Assembly (NCBI GenBank): GCA_033030425.1
Contig: JAUFSD010000015.1
Span: 1,426,001-1,490,000 of the forward strand
Reading direction: 5' to 3'
From: Verpa conica
Lineage: Eukaryota > Ascomycota > Pezizomycetes > Pezizales > Morchellaceae
Length of the DNA stretch: 64,000 nucleotides
Below the pieces are notes generated by a model. The model saw only the letters and a program-made list of their open reading frames with translations. It had not been told where the DNA came from and did not search any database. The stretch's first letter is position 1. Each line of letters begins with the position of its first letter. Positions 11,901 to 24,361 of the stretch are shown in pieces. The position numbers were made by a program, and so were the translations under genes.

Positions 11901-14626
11901 GTGGTGTGGGGGCCTTTGTGGCGAGGCGGGGACTATGATATAGAATACTGCAAACTAAGCGGTAATTTTGTGGTTGTACATGTGTTTCCATGATTTGTCC
12001 TACCTACACGTTCCACAAGTGGATATTTATCTATTCTACATAACCTAGGCCATTTGTCGGTTTATCGGCCCAAATCAACTTCACCCAGTCAAATTTAGGG
12101 CGGTAGCTTAATGTAGTAAATATACTTATTCAGGCGGAACCATTTACTAGAGTAAGCTAGAGCATCTGGCCCCTGTCCCTCCAAGCTCATGACCCATCCA
12201 ATTCTACTGAGAGCAGGCACAAGGAAAAGTGAACAAATACTATATATGAGACCTGAGGGCTGCGTCATGCGAGATGATAGAATGTACATGGGGTGCTGGA
12301 AAGTGATGCACATTTTGGCCTAGCAACACCCAAACACCTAAGTTTTACCACAACAAAACACCCAAAATTAACTCAGTTTTTGGTTATAAACTTCACTTTT
12401 TATACTATTGGATGTAAAACTTGGTTTTACTTTGTGAAAAATGCATCTGTTCAGCAAGGGGTAGTACTAAGTTATCTGCTCCCTGCCCCAAAGTGCTAGT
12501 ATGGTAAATGGTCATGAACCTTACTTAAACTTTCCATTGGGATTAGAATCTGCATATTCTAAATTACCCCAAGACTCTCCATAACATAAGTTAAATATGT
12601 GGTTGAGATTCAGCGTGGTTTCTTCAAATGTGCATCACTTTCCAGCACCCCATGTACAAGATGGATCGTCTGGGAATCAAAGGACATGGCAAGAAAGAAG
12701 GGGCGGGAGGCATACTTATGTGAATACTAAGTACCAGCAATGCCGAGAAGTATATTGATCAATTGATTTATCTTTGTTGGTGATTCTCTCCCTCTCACCA
12801 AAAACAAATCACGTGACCAATATATCTTTTCGCCCGTTAGTAATCTCGACTGATTAGTTGCTGACTAATCGGCCTACAATCTTGAGTATTATCCCATGAG
12901 GTGATATAAAATGTTGCCCCCATATGTAACAGCTAGTTATATCTTTTGATAGAATGGCGGTCAAGTTAGAGGGGTCCCTGGAGTAGCTTTGTCTAGCCCC
13001 TCCCCTAACCCAAGAAACCGGTCAGGCTCTCATAGGTAGGAGGTCTATCCTGCTGACATAGTTATGATTCCGCCCCCACAAAAAAGGGGCAGCAATAACA
13101 CGATATGGGATAGTATTTTTATCACCCTCAGTAGTAGGATAACTTTACATGTTATACCAATTAATATTACAAGCTTTCGAGAGTTTCGAGACAGATAGGG
13201 CGGGACCTCCGAGTAAATGCTTAATATATTAATTTTATACTCATAGATTCCCTACCAACCTAACCTTATGTTAAGCATTCTTTTCTAAGCACATAAAACT
13301 AAGATTTTTTAGCTTCTAATGTTTAAGCACACAAACTTTATAATACTTACAACTATATCGTTACTAGATTCATCATACCCAATACACAAAAGAAACACCA
13401 CTTGGAATTTACCTGTTTACCACATCTCGGACATGCTTGGATAGTTTCCAAGAGACATTAGTAACATTACTGTACTCTTTAGTATTCGTGTACTTCTTTG
13501 TACAGCCTGACCTGACAATTCGATTTTTAAAACTCACAGAACAGAACAGCTCAAGGGATACTTCCTTAGTGAACCTATAGGCTACCTTAAACTTAGCGTT
13601 TTGTTCCACCACATGCACCAGCTCCGAGAACACAATCCATCTAATGTAGATTTCCACTACGCAATTACTAAACCTAAAAATATATATAGAATACCCTATA
13701 ATAACGCAGATTTTAGTTAAACAAGATTCTAGAAATGGGGACAGGCTCTATAGTAATGCCCACACCTATTATTGCATGAGGGTTCGGAAATAGCATATGA
13801 TAGCAGCCTAGAAATTTCTGCATGATTTGGCGGTATGCAAGCCCCTATCTCAGCATGGTGAGGTGCAGGGTCAACTTCCGGCTACCCGCCATTAGTACCT
13901 TTTTAAATATGGGCGCTCCTCTACACGGAACAGTGGCTACCTACCGTGGAGTTTACGCAGACTATGGCAGCAGGTTCAGAGTCATGGGTACTATTAACAC
14001 GGGAGGTTCAAGCACGTACATTATCAGAGCTTAGACATAAACCCCCGCCTCTGGCGAATATGACTGCATAAACGTGCTTTTCTAGCCTTGTCCCGCTTTC
14101 CTGTAACTAATAGTATTTGTTGAAGCTATCCCCGGCCCCTACTCCATCTTCAGGTAGCCATCATAAAGATTAAGCGATTTCAAGTTTCTATTCATACAAT
14201 AATCCAGTAGCCCTACTCCTCGGCAGTTTCTTTTCACCCTTAGCTATCTCCTAGGCTATAAAATTTACTCAACAAACTGATCCTATCAATAAGTCCACCT
14301 AGGTATTCGGCCTGCGGCGGGTCTACCGTGGCGATAACCTGCTATCAGTATCTTCCGAGCCAAAATCAGGTAAGAAGCCGCATGGCAGATTAAAAAACTC
14401 TATCAATTCAAGGGACTAGTTTAGATTTCTTTTGGCTACTCCCAATCAATCTTATTACACTCCAAACTAAGCCCAGATATCGCCTCGATTAAGAAGTCAC
14501 CTTCACAGTCTTACCATAATCTATCCTTGAGCCTCTTCAGGTAGAATTTGTAATTAATGCCATATTCATCACTAGTAAATACTAAGCTTATAATACAGGA
14601 GCACCTACCCCGCACCTCCCAAGCCC
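11901..14626. other. intergenic spacer with one TIR element
   Basis: Apart from the inverted-repeat element at 12283-12658, I find no supported gene. Small open frames around 13409-13657 (-) and 13822-14034 (+) show no recognisable family and no splice continuation. Confidence 0.5.
12283..12658. mobile_element. Tc1/mariner-type non-autonomous element, 33-bp perfect TIRs
   Basis: Bases 12283-12315 and 12626-12658 are exact reverse complements (33 of 33). The element spans 376 bp. TA dinucleotides at 12285-12286 and 12655-12656 would be the target duplication if the true ends are CATGGGG..CCCCATG. The interior carries no transposase. A similar terminal motif (TGCATCTTCCAGCACCCCC) occurs at about 61970-61990, probably a relic of the same family. 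Confidence 0.85.
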
Positions 14627-17600
14627 ATGGATCTCGTTTCTCGCCATCCAGCTGCTATTGTTTCAGCTATTATCAGTTCAACTGTTATCAGCTTCCCCCA
14701 ATTAGAAAGGACTCAGGAGCTAAATGATGATAATCTTGTGTGGGCGTCAGGAAGTGGGGAGTACGGTCGCGTGAGCAATATGTTGGAGCGTGGGGCAGAT
14801 ACCGAGGCACGTCGCCACCCGCCAGTTGGAACATTCAATAACAATACAGCGAAAGTTACAAAGATCAACGACAATAACAACTTGGTAACCGTGGAGCTTA
14901 CCCTTGCTTCTAGACATTGGGCGGAATACTCCACCAGTGGCAGCATGTTTGGGAGGACTGCGCTTCAAGCAGCGGCGGATGGGGGTCATTTGGACGTCGT
15001 CAAGTTACTGTTAAACTATAAGGCGGACGTTAATTCTCCGCCAGCAGAGAGTTTGGGGAGGACACCACTACAGGCAGCAGCAGAACGAGGGCATGAGGAA
15101 TTAGTAAAGCTACTGCTACAAGCCGGAGCTGATATCAACGCACCACCAGCGGACGATGGCGGCAGGACGGCATTACAAGCAGCGGTGCCGACGAGTAACG
15201 AGGAACTATTGCAGCTATTACTGGACAATAATGCGGATGTAAATGCATCAGCAGCTCCGGGCGGCGGGAGGACAGCGCTGCAGGCAGCGGCGGAGGTGGG
15301 GCATGAGAGAGTAGTGTGCTTACTGCTTAAACATAAAGCCGACATTAACGCACCAGCGGCAGAGGATTGTGGAAGGACTGCACTACAGGCGGCTGCGGAG
15401 AGAGGGCATGAGAAATTAGTGAGATTACTAATAGAGTCTGGAGCTGATACCAATGCACCGGCAGCAAAGGATTCTGGGAGGACGGCACTGCAGGCAGCAG
15501 CAGAGCAAGGATACGGGAAAGTAGTGAGCTTACTGCTAGAGTGCGGGGCTGATATTAAGGGGCCGGCGGCAGAGAACGACGGGATAACTGTGTTGCTTGC
15601 AGCAGCAGAGGGAGGCCATGAAGAATTAGTAACGATTTTGCTGGATGCTGGGGCAGATACCGATGAGCTAGTGGCGGCATTGATGTCAGCGGCGAAGAGA
15701 GGCCATGAAAATTTGGTAAAGGTGTTATTGGGTGCTGGTGTTAATGTCAATGCAAAAATGGTAGATGATGATGATGGATGGACGGCACTGAGATTGGCAG
15801 CAGATAAGGGACATGACAAAGTAGTGCAATTACTTATAGGTGCTGGAGCTGAAGTTAACGTAACGGCGGCGGATGATAATGAATGGACGGCATTACAGGC
15901 AGCGTCGGGGAAAGGGCATGTGGAGGTGGTGAAGCTACTGATTGATGCTAAAGCTGATGTCAATGCATCCCCTGCAGAGACATTTGGGAGAACGGCATTA
16001 CAGGCGGCAGCTGAAGGTGGACATGATCAAGTTGTACAGTTACTGTTAGCTGCTAAAGCCGATGTAGATGCACCGCCTGCAAAGTCATTTGGAAGAACAG
16101 CTTTGCAAGCGGCGGTGGCGGGGCGACATGATACGGTAGTGCAATTACTACTGAACTCTGGAGCAAATACCAACCGTCCTGTCCAAGATGGAAGAACGCC
16201 CTTATGGACAGCTGCGGTGGCAGGCCAGGAAAACATAGTAAAAATGCTCTTGGAAGCTGGAGCGGACGCCAGCGCTGCTAGTGAACTGACAGCGCTGCAA
16301 GCCACGGCGGAGGCAGGGCATCAAAAGGTTGCCCAGCTGCTACTAGGTGCTCAAGCAAATGTGAATGCTGCTGAGAACGGCTTGACCGCTTTGCAAGTAG
16401 CTATAACTAATGGGCATGATAAGACCGCGGAGATGCTCCTCAAGATGTCCGATGTCGATCTTACTACCAAAGACGCCGTCGGCCAAAATGTCTTTCATCT
16501 GGTATGCCGTCGAGGGAACATACCTCTCCTTAGTTTACTTCTAAAGAAAGGCAAATCTACGGGTTTTAACTCCAGAGACTACTCGGGATCTACACCACTA
16601 CATACTGCAGTAATACACGAGAATCTCCCAGCTGTGAAGCTCCTGGTTCAGACAAAGGGTGTCGATATGGAGATCAGGGATACTTCGGGTAAAACACCAT
16701 TGCAGATGGCGCTCCACAAGTCTCTCAACGAAATCCTGTATATTTTATTGCAGAACGGTGCCAGTACCGATCGTTTAGGGCTAGACGAACTACCTAGTCT
16801 GAGGAAGGCCTGTGGAAATAACGGCAGTGAGGATCTATTCCTTCTTCGCCACGACGTAAAGAAAGGTAGATCTATTGCTGGAATCATGCGCGAGGAAACA
16901 ACCATAGCTCACTGGAAGGATCTGAACTTGGGTTCCCCGTCAATTCTTTTCCAGGAGTGAGTGTTTGATCCATGTTTGAAGATACTCAAATCTCCGTGAA
17001 GCTTACTGTCGTATCTTATTTCAAGCCCCAAATCACGCTTGACGGACACTATAGACAAGAAATGCTTTGCAGATCCCTGCGTCTTCCTAGAACCTTACAG
17101 TTATCCGGTTCCTGACCGCAGTCAAACCGGTTTTCAGTGGGCGTGGTCAACTTTTGATCGTCAACGTCACGTTCCTATCCAATTCTTAAATGAAATTACC
17201 AATAATCAAGATATTCTCTCGTACAGACCTGTTGAAGGTATTCACAGCCCCCAATGACTATCTATTTTTTATTTCTCTAATCTTGTCAGTGATACTTGTC
17301 GGATACGTATGGTTTTATTGCCCGACAGAACGTTTGGACCAAAGTGTTGCGCACGGTGGCGAACATGGAAATACTACAATTCCATCATTTAATTCAGGTA
17401 CCGAAAGAGTTGAGATCTCTTGGATAATGAGGCAAGGAAGGCAGACCACAGAAGAAACAAGGCACTCCCTTCGATCTATACACTATCGCGGTTCATTGAA
17501 CATGAAATTTCTTTCAATCCCGCGACACGGTGCTGACTTCGTTTTTTTATTCCTCGATGATATCCATAAGAGGTGGATGAAATTGATTGATAAAGCCAGG

Positions 17601-18764
17601 GTGCATCTTGGCAAAATCGTGAGTTACCCTTGTCTCTACCAATCCCCAGTCAGCCTAGTGGACTTCACTGTTTACTTACCAAAATTTCGGCAGCGTGATG
17701 AACAATTAGCCAAAGAAGGTCAAGACCCCGGGATTATCAAGTGTTTGTTAGGCGACAGCAAACAGTGGTATAAGCTGCATAAGGACTGGCACCAACACCT
17801 TTCAATAATGCGAGACCTCTTGAACGAATTCAAAGAAAACGATGTTCTGTACACGGAATTAATTGAGCTCACCTACGGTTCTCTAGAAGCTACAACTGGG
17901 GATATTGAGAAGCTCAATCCAATCAAAAAGCTAACACTCAAGGTTAACCACATTGAGAAACAGTGCGGCCCTGCATTATTGGAACTTGATAAAGAAACGA
18001 AGGATATGATTGAGCTCGTTAGTACCCTAATTTTTAGGTCATCGGGAGTGTCAGCAGAATATCTAATAACACATCTGCTATAGGAGTTTAGTCTTGTATC
18101 CATATATGAGGCCCGGCGTTCTATTGACGTATCCGCGAGTATGAAGAGGTTAAGCTGGATTACGGTTTGTTTTTTCTTCTTGGTTTATAGCTCAATATTA
18201 ACGCCTTCTTAGTTCATCTTTCTTCCGTTGATGTTTGTCTCTGTAAGCGAATACACTTGGCTCCTCATAAAATATCCCTGCCCATTACTAACATGAGAAA
18301 GGGATTATTCGGAATGAATGTGAATTTACTGAAAACAGACCCGGCCTGGCAATGGTATTTTGTTATTGCAGTACCCTTCTTGACCTTAGTCTTGGCTGTA
18401 TGGATCTTGTGTAAATATCTTCCGGTTTGTTACCGCTCCACGATATCAGTAATTACAAAATATATTACAACTACTAATATGAGTTTAGATTACGGAATAT
18501 TTAGAGGAATACATCGGTAAGCCTTTGGAATCAACACTTGGGAGGGCTATACCACGACCCCAGAAAACCCATAGAGTCCGACAATCCTCACAGAAAAAAC
18601 CAGCCCCCACCAATCATGAATCTATCAGTATAGGGGCGGATACAGTAACCAAAGCTCCTCTGGCAACAGAGCCATTTAGCAGGACCTTAACAAACCTACT
18701 AAATCGGAGAAGGAATAGCCGTCGTGACGACGTAGAGGAAGCCCCCCAGATAAATGAGTTATGA
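14627..18764 (+). CDS. ankyrin-repeat / CorA-like membrane protein fusion
   Basis: A spliced gene: 14627-16956, 17026-17237, 17290-18047, 18111-18164, 18213-18242, 18302-18424, 18489-18764; further introns inside exon 3 are possible. All listed junctions are GT/AG and in phase. Exon 1 encodes about 18 ankyrin repeats, mostly of a 35-residue pattern (GRTALQAAAERGHEELVKLLL..GADINAP). The later exons match the CorA-like region of fungal ANK-CorA proteins: a long helical segment (WYKLHKDWHQHL … KDMIELV), ASMKRLSWIT, FIFLPLMFVS, then GLFGMNVNLL with the GMN signature of CorA magnesium channels, a final membrane helix (WYFVIAVPFLTLVLAVWIL) and a basic tail. Likely a membrane protein, possibly a divalent-cation channel or sensor gated through the ankyrin domain; that role is inferred. 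An extra N-terminal exon cannot be excluded. Confidence 0.85.
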
Positions 18765-19342
18765 CAGCTATAGACTAAAGAGAAATATGACCTTGCCAAT
18801 CTTATTACTTTTGTACTCTTCCTTCATGCTTTGAAATTCCATATGGTATATCTATAATGAATTGGGTCGTAGAAAATGATTTTATACATAAGTCATTTAT
18901 ACATGGAAAGAGATAAGCACGGGGCTAATCTCTGTGACTGTTAGCAATGTTCCTTTTGTTTTGATAATGAATTTACTTCGGCATAAGCTTGGCGCAGAGT
19001 ATCAGTTTCGGATGACGTATGTACTCGTCCTCCAGGGTAAGAACCAGAAAACAGGGGGGTTAATTTTGTATGGTGTGGCGTCGTGCACAGATATTTCCCC
19101 ATACAAATCGTGACTCCCTTGTTTTCTTGTGCTTGCCCTGGGGACGAGTATATTCTATTTTTACCTATTTCATATCGCTGTCTTTGGTATAAAAGTTAAG
19201 TGGGGGGCTGGCATAAGTTTTCAGGGCTACATATTATGATAATCCTGCTTATTCTTTACTATTATAGGCGAAAAGTATATCTTCATTTATCTCAGAAATC
19301 CCATTACATGTAACTTAGTTAATCAGTATGCATGTATGAAGA

Positions 19343-19400
19343 AAATCACTAAAGTCTCCATGTACTTATGATTAATTCATTCATTCATTCAAATCACTAA
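19343..19400 (+). mobile_element. ultra-short retroposed tail with 10-bp target duplication
   Basis: The 10-bp direct repeat AAATCACTAA (19343-19352 and 19391-19400) flanks only 38 bp, which end in (ATTC)n after CTCCATGTACTTATG. The same tail occurs at 35123-35189 and, diverged, at 44156-44198. Direct duplication plus a simple-repeat 3' end points to target-primed reverse transcription of a 5'-truncated LINE or SINE. Confidence 0.7.
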
Positions 19401-20105
19401 CGTTGTCATGGGAGGCAATTTGTTTGACTACTGCCGCGTATATATTATGTTTCTGTCACCTAGCTAGATACCTAATCAGAGACTTCTGTGCGTACGTTAT
19501 TGTGCACCGAATCTTCCTAATAGAACAGTGACGCGACCACACTACCTTTGCCAAGGCTGCTCTACATATAAATAGTAGATAGCTTATACCGCAACCTTCC
19601 CATTAAGTGACGCGAGATTCTTCGTATAGTACACTAGACTCGAGTTGCCTCCCGAGGTATAAGCCGCACGAAGTAGGCAACAGAAATAAACAAGTTGTCT
19701 TGGTAACCCTAACCCTGAAATGGCGCTGGTTCTTCCAATGTCAAAAAACCCAATCCTCACCAGAAGACACATTTTGCCCTAGCCTATAGAAAACTCTAGA
19801 TTAAGAGAACCTACTGATTGCCAAGTGTGTATCTCAGCGGCTAGAGCTGAGAGGCTCCCGTCCAATATAATATTTTCTAGCCCATACAAACAATCCTGCA
19901 TGCGGACGTCATCCGCAGCAATAAAACAAAGTCAGAGACTACTTCCCTACTGTACAGTATTACTAGTGTCTCGGGCTTGTAACAGCAGGGTTCTTGTAAT
20001 TGTTCTTGTGCAACTTCCAACACATCATGTAGAATGACCCCGCGGTATAATGTCCGAGCTGAGAACGACTTCAAAAGGCTAGTGTGCGGATAAAAACTTA
20101 CTCGT

Positions 20106-20500
20106 GTCAGGGCCAAAGTATTGGGACGCACTGAAAAGGGAAGTATAACGATTACACAGACCCGTGACGCAATAAAACACAGCAAAAAACAGTGAAGCAC
20201 GGTGGTAACAGAGCAAAACAGTGACCGCTCAGATCCGTGACAGCCTGCCCGCTCACGGACTTAGGAGCCAGGGCGAAGTATTGGGGGCCTAACCAGGGTG
20301 TCACGGATCTGAGTGGTCACAGTAATGCTCTGCTCCGATCACCGGTTGGTTGCGTCACAGATCGGTGTAATCGTCATATTTCCCTGGGTCCGGCCCGAGT
20401 ACGTACGTGCACCAAAAACGCCGCCGGTAGCCAGCGATAGCAACATTCGCGTCACATAGAAAGGGGGGGATACACCGCACAGATCTGTGACGCAAGAAAT
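20106..20500. repeat. complex inverted and direct repeat cluster
   Basis: Bases 20209-20245 and 20297-20332 form an imperfect inverted repeat around the shared core CTCAGATCCGTGACA. A direct repeat (…CAGGGC.AAGTATTGGG) lies at 20106-20125 and 20267-20286. Further copies of the GTGACGCAA / GATCTGTGAC motif lie at 20163 and about 20480. This looks like nested or rearranged foldback elements. Confidence 0.6.
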
Positions 20501-23500
20501 AGTGGATAACGGCACCTCTCCGTAACACCCTACCGGGCCCTAATATTTGGTCTTGACCCGACTAGGCCTGTTACTCGTGAGTAGCATCGCCATAGGCCAT
20601 TAAACCCCAGTCATATGGGTATATACGGCTTAATTTTTGGTGAGATTAAATTATAATATATTGATAATTATCAACTTAGAAATATCCCAAGCGATGTTTT
20701 GGGATGTGAATATGTTCGAGTAACGTTCCCACAAAATCCTACAGGCCACCCTATCCCTAACAACAAAAATCACACTTTTTACGCCATCCCCATAGCTGCT
20801 ACGTAGGAATCATACCCCGAGGGAATTTAGATGCAGAGGGAAGGTTCTAGGGTAGAATGCGACCGCTTTTCTGTATAGCCGACACTCCGTAACGGCGCTC
20901 AGAAGGCCTGCTTTGTAACGGAGAAGCATGCTAGTGATGATGTGTTTCTACATACCATTCAATAGTCAGTAGCTGAAGTATAGTCTAGAGATTGAGGGGG
21001 ATGAGTTGAAGGTTAGAGGAGTTCGAATTCAAAAAGGGGACCAAGGGCGCTTGGGATGAAGAGTTGCCCTCGTGGTTAGCTGTCAGCTCATGTGCGTGGA
21101 AGAAGGTGGTACTATGCCTCGTGTGCTAGCAGATAGCTTTTCGTAACTTGGAGGGAAAATTGAGTCCGGAAACTAAGCTTAACAATTTGTTTATTGCATC
21201 AAGTGCAGGTAGCCTTCCGGCCGGTTATGGAATTAGGCTGGATTTCTCCGTGATCTGGAATTAACTGTAACCATATTCTGTACATCAACATTTCTAGTAT
21301 AGCTACGTAGGAGATCTATGAGCGAATAATAATACAGGAAGATTCTGAAAGGGTGTATTCGAGTGATAACTTATGTCGATATGTACAATCACGGCATATG
21401 TTTCAATCCCGGCAGCTATACTAAAACAGAGGCACTTTTTCTATCAGCCAGAAATAAAAATAACCCTCTGGTGGTGTAATTTATTTATCTGGAATGTCTC
21501 AGAATATAGCTCCGGTACCACCTCAGGTGGCATGAGATCGGCCACGCCGGAATCTCAAACGCTGTTTCTGGTAATCGCAGAGACCGGTTCTAGAAACAAA
21601 GGCAACAGCACGTGCTGTCTAGTCGCACGGATGGTGCTTAGACCGGTTCATGCCGATAGTCCTAACCTGATCTAGCATACATTTGGCAGGGGAGTGTCCG
21701 GGCTGAACGAAAATCGCGGGGAAACTATACGCGTCTTGTGTCAGGCGTCGCGGCGTTGCCGATAGGGGGGCATGGAGTATCACTCACCATCTGAGCTTTC
21801 AAACGGTGGTTTGGAAACTGAGTTCTAGCTTGGGTATGCCTAGTTGATGAGATCTCGGATTTATCTCGTGAGTATCGGTAAGATTTGCTATTACTGTTAC
21901 GCGCTTTTTAAACTCTACCGAGCCTTCGAAGATATATTAACAAATGTAGTAAATCAATCTAGAGGGCCTCACTCCTCAAACTCCTATCTCCTATACTGAT
22001 TAGTTTGACGAGCTTCACTCACTCAGATTTTAGCCCTCAAATGCTACAACTTCAACCTCCCTTATGTCACAGCCCGTTAGAAAAAATACTCACCGCTGGT
22101 TATATTTCTAGTCTCATATGCCCGAGTTATAGCCACTAATATACGAACACCATAGCATAGATGGGCACTAGAATAATCAAAGACAAAGCTTGACGTGTCT
22201 AGGGATGCGCCCTATCTTCACTACCTATTACCACCCAATCAAGGTACTTAATTATCTCGTGGGATTACGCATCCTTTCCTCTTTCGCAGAATATAGGGTA
22301 CCTTTGTGTCTAGGGCTTCCGACAAGCTTAACCGAGCTGCGTGAAACCGAAAGCGGAGGTGCAATCTCCACATTAAAGGTTGAGCACCTTCAACCAGCAC
22401 AACCCAAGCGCTAGCCTAATTGCCTATGGAGTTGGAAGTCGCACGAGGCTGAACTGCCAGGGTCGTGCGAATCGCGAATACTGCTGCGGTAGATCACCCG
22501 CTGCAATAGCTGTGGGGTATACATGGACTCGTAACTTGTGTAGATTTCCAGACTGGGAAGCTCTACAGAATCTAGCCCGGCTGCACAGCCTGCCTTTTCA
22601 AAAGTGTTAATCCATCCAAGCGAACGTCGGTAGCTACGTGGTGGGATCCGATAACTGTTTTGGGTAATCCATAAGGGGTAGGTGTCCAGCTGTTTATCGC
22701 TTGTATATGCTACATAGCAAACGAGGATATATGGGGATAAGCAAAGTTCTAATGGGAAAGCCCCCTCCTCATTCTACTATGACCCCGCTCGATGCCTCAA
22801 TGGCATGATCCACGCCGTTGCCACAATACTGTGGAGACTAGTAGGTAGCTTTACGAATTACTATCATTTTTGATAGCTTGTGCCATACTTCTTTGCTAGA
22901 CTGTTTCTTGTGGTCAAGGGTAAGGTGCCGCTGTACTTGTAATGTGGAGATCTAGGGATCTAGTTTCTGTTTGAGCGTTCCTGTCCCTATTTTTGCCCAA
23001 GTTGTCTCCTATGGGTATTATGTGGCAGCGGAACCCTCCCGCTGCCGTTTCCCGGGTTTCGGGTTTCGGGTATGCGCACTCGTGGCACTGTAGGGCAAAA
23101 CAGAACCTGCAGGCGCTATTCATCCTGGCACAAGTGAGACCTATATCGGCCGTCAACCCCCCCCCACACCACGAAAACCAGCCGAACTCGTGGGAAGACA
23201 CCCTTCTTTCTACTTGTTTTTCAGCTTCCTAGAGTTAGGTACGCCGATAATTACAAGTAATAGGCTCTGACTAATACCCCAACAAGGTGATACATTGTGT
23301 TTAATCGAGCGTCACAGCAATTGGATTTATTTCGCTTAAACATTCTGGATATATACGTTTGTGGAAATAGTGTTGATGGAAATAGTGGTAGATTTTTCCA
23401 ATTACAGATGAGGGTTTATTACTATTCATACAGTTAGAAGTGGCGTTCCATTCAGCCAGCCAAAAACATGAGAACGCGTGTTGCATGGAGAAAATACTCC

Positions 23501-24225
23501 TGGAAACAAATCTAACCGTTGTCTCCAGCGAATAGAGCCTGTTTGTTTAGCGCCACCATTCTCCCTATAGTACTTATCTAGGTATCACAAGTACGCCTCG
23601 CTAATCCGCTTTTTGTCGTCTACTACATGGGAGAAATCAGGCCATCTAGATCTTGGTAGTGGAGTATCCACATAGTGTATCACCCGCTCCCTCAAGACCG
23701 GAGCTGAGGATGCTGTCGTACAGCCCCTTGCATCGGGGCGTTTCTCAGCCATCGAGTGATGGATGGTGAATCAACCTGTACTACGATCCGGGAAAACTCA
23801 CGATTTCTTTACTTGATATAGCGATTAAGCCATTCTAATAGAATAGATAGATTGTGGAGAGTAAAGGGTAACAATAGGCTACTTTGTTAATGGGATTAGT
23901 GGTTGGGGCTGGTTACTTTAGTAGGTAGAAGAGGGGATAGCGTACGAACCGATGGGGTTATGGGATTTGCAAACGGAATCAGCTCCTTAAACTGCTGGTA
24001 GATTTCCTATTCTGGGTGTAGAGAATTAATTGTGTGAGTGGGGCTGAAGACCGGACTAAATTTTGAGGACATTTTTTTTGAAGCTGATAGAAAATTGGGT
24101 AGAGTGGGGTGTCTTGCTGCAGGTACCTAGACCCACAGGGCGGTGATGGTGGGACGGACTGCTCTACAGTCAGGTAATCATCAGAATGACACCTTCACGG
24201 TAGTGAGCCAGGCAGAAACGAAAGT

Positions 24226-24232
24226 TATAAAA
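24226..24232 (+). promoter_or_regulatory. TATA box of the lectin-like gene
   Basis: TATAAAA lies 136 bp before the chosen ATG at 24362. It is followed by a CT- and A-rich leader typical of well-expressed fungal genes. This supports starting translation at 24362 rather than at the in-frame ATG 24146, which is upstream of the TATA box. Confidence 0.55.
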
Positions 24233-24361
24233 CCAGGCGCAATCCCCCACCATCCTCAATCATCATCCAACAGCAATTCCAATCACTTCCCAACCAAAGC
24301 AATCATTCCTCTCCAAGCTTTTAGCTTCAAAAACTACTTTCGAACTTTCAACAGTCCAACA

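Larger units (their letters stand above)
18765..24361. other. 5.6-kb gene-poor spacer
   Basis: I find no supported gene. It contains a 38-bp retroposed tail at 19353-19390 and a cluster of direct and inverted repeats at 20106-20500. Reading frames of 60-107 codons here lack family features, splice signals and start context. Confidence 0.5.

Noticed and set aside
15016..15963. A 315-codon open frame on the minus strand, Ser/Ala-rich
   Set aside because: It is antisense to the homogenised ankyrin repeats and reflects their codon periodicity only.
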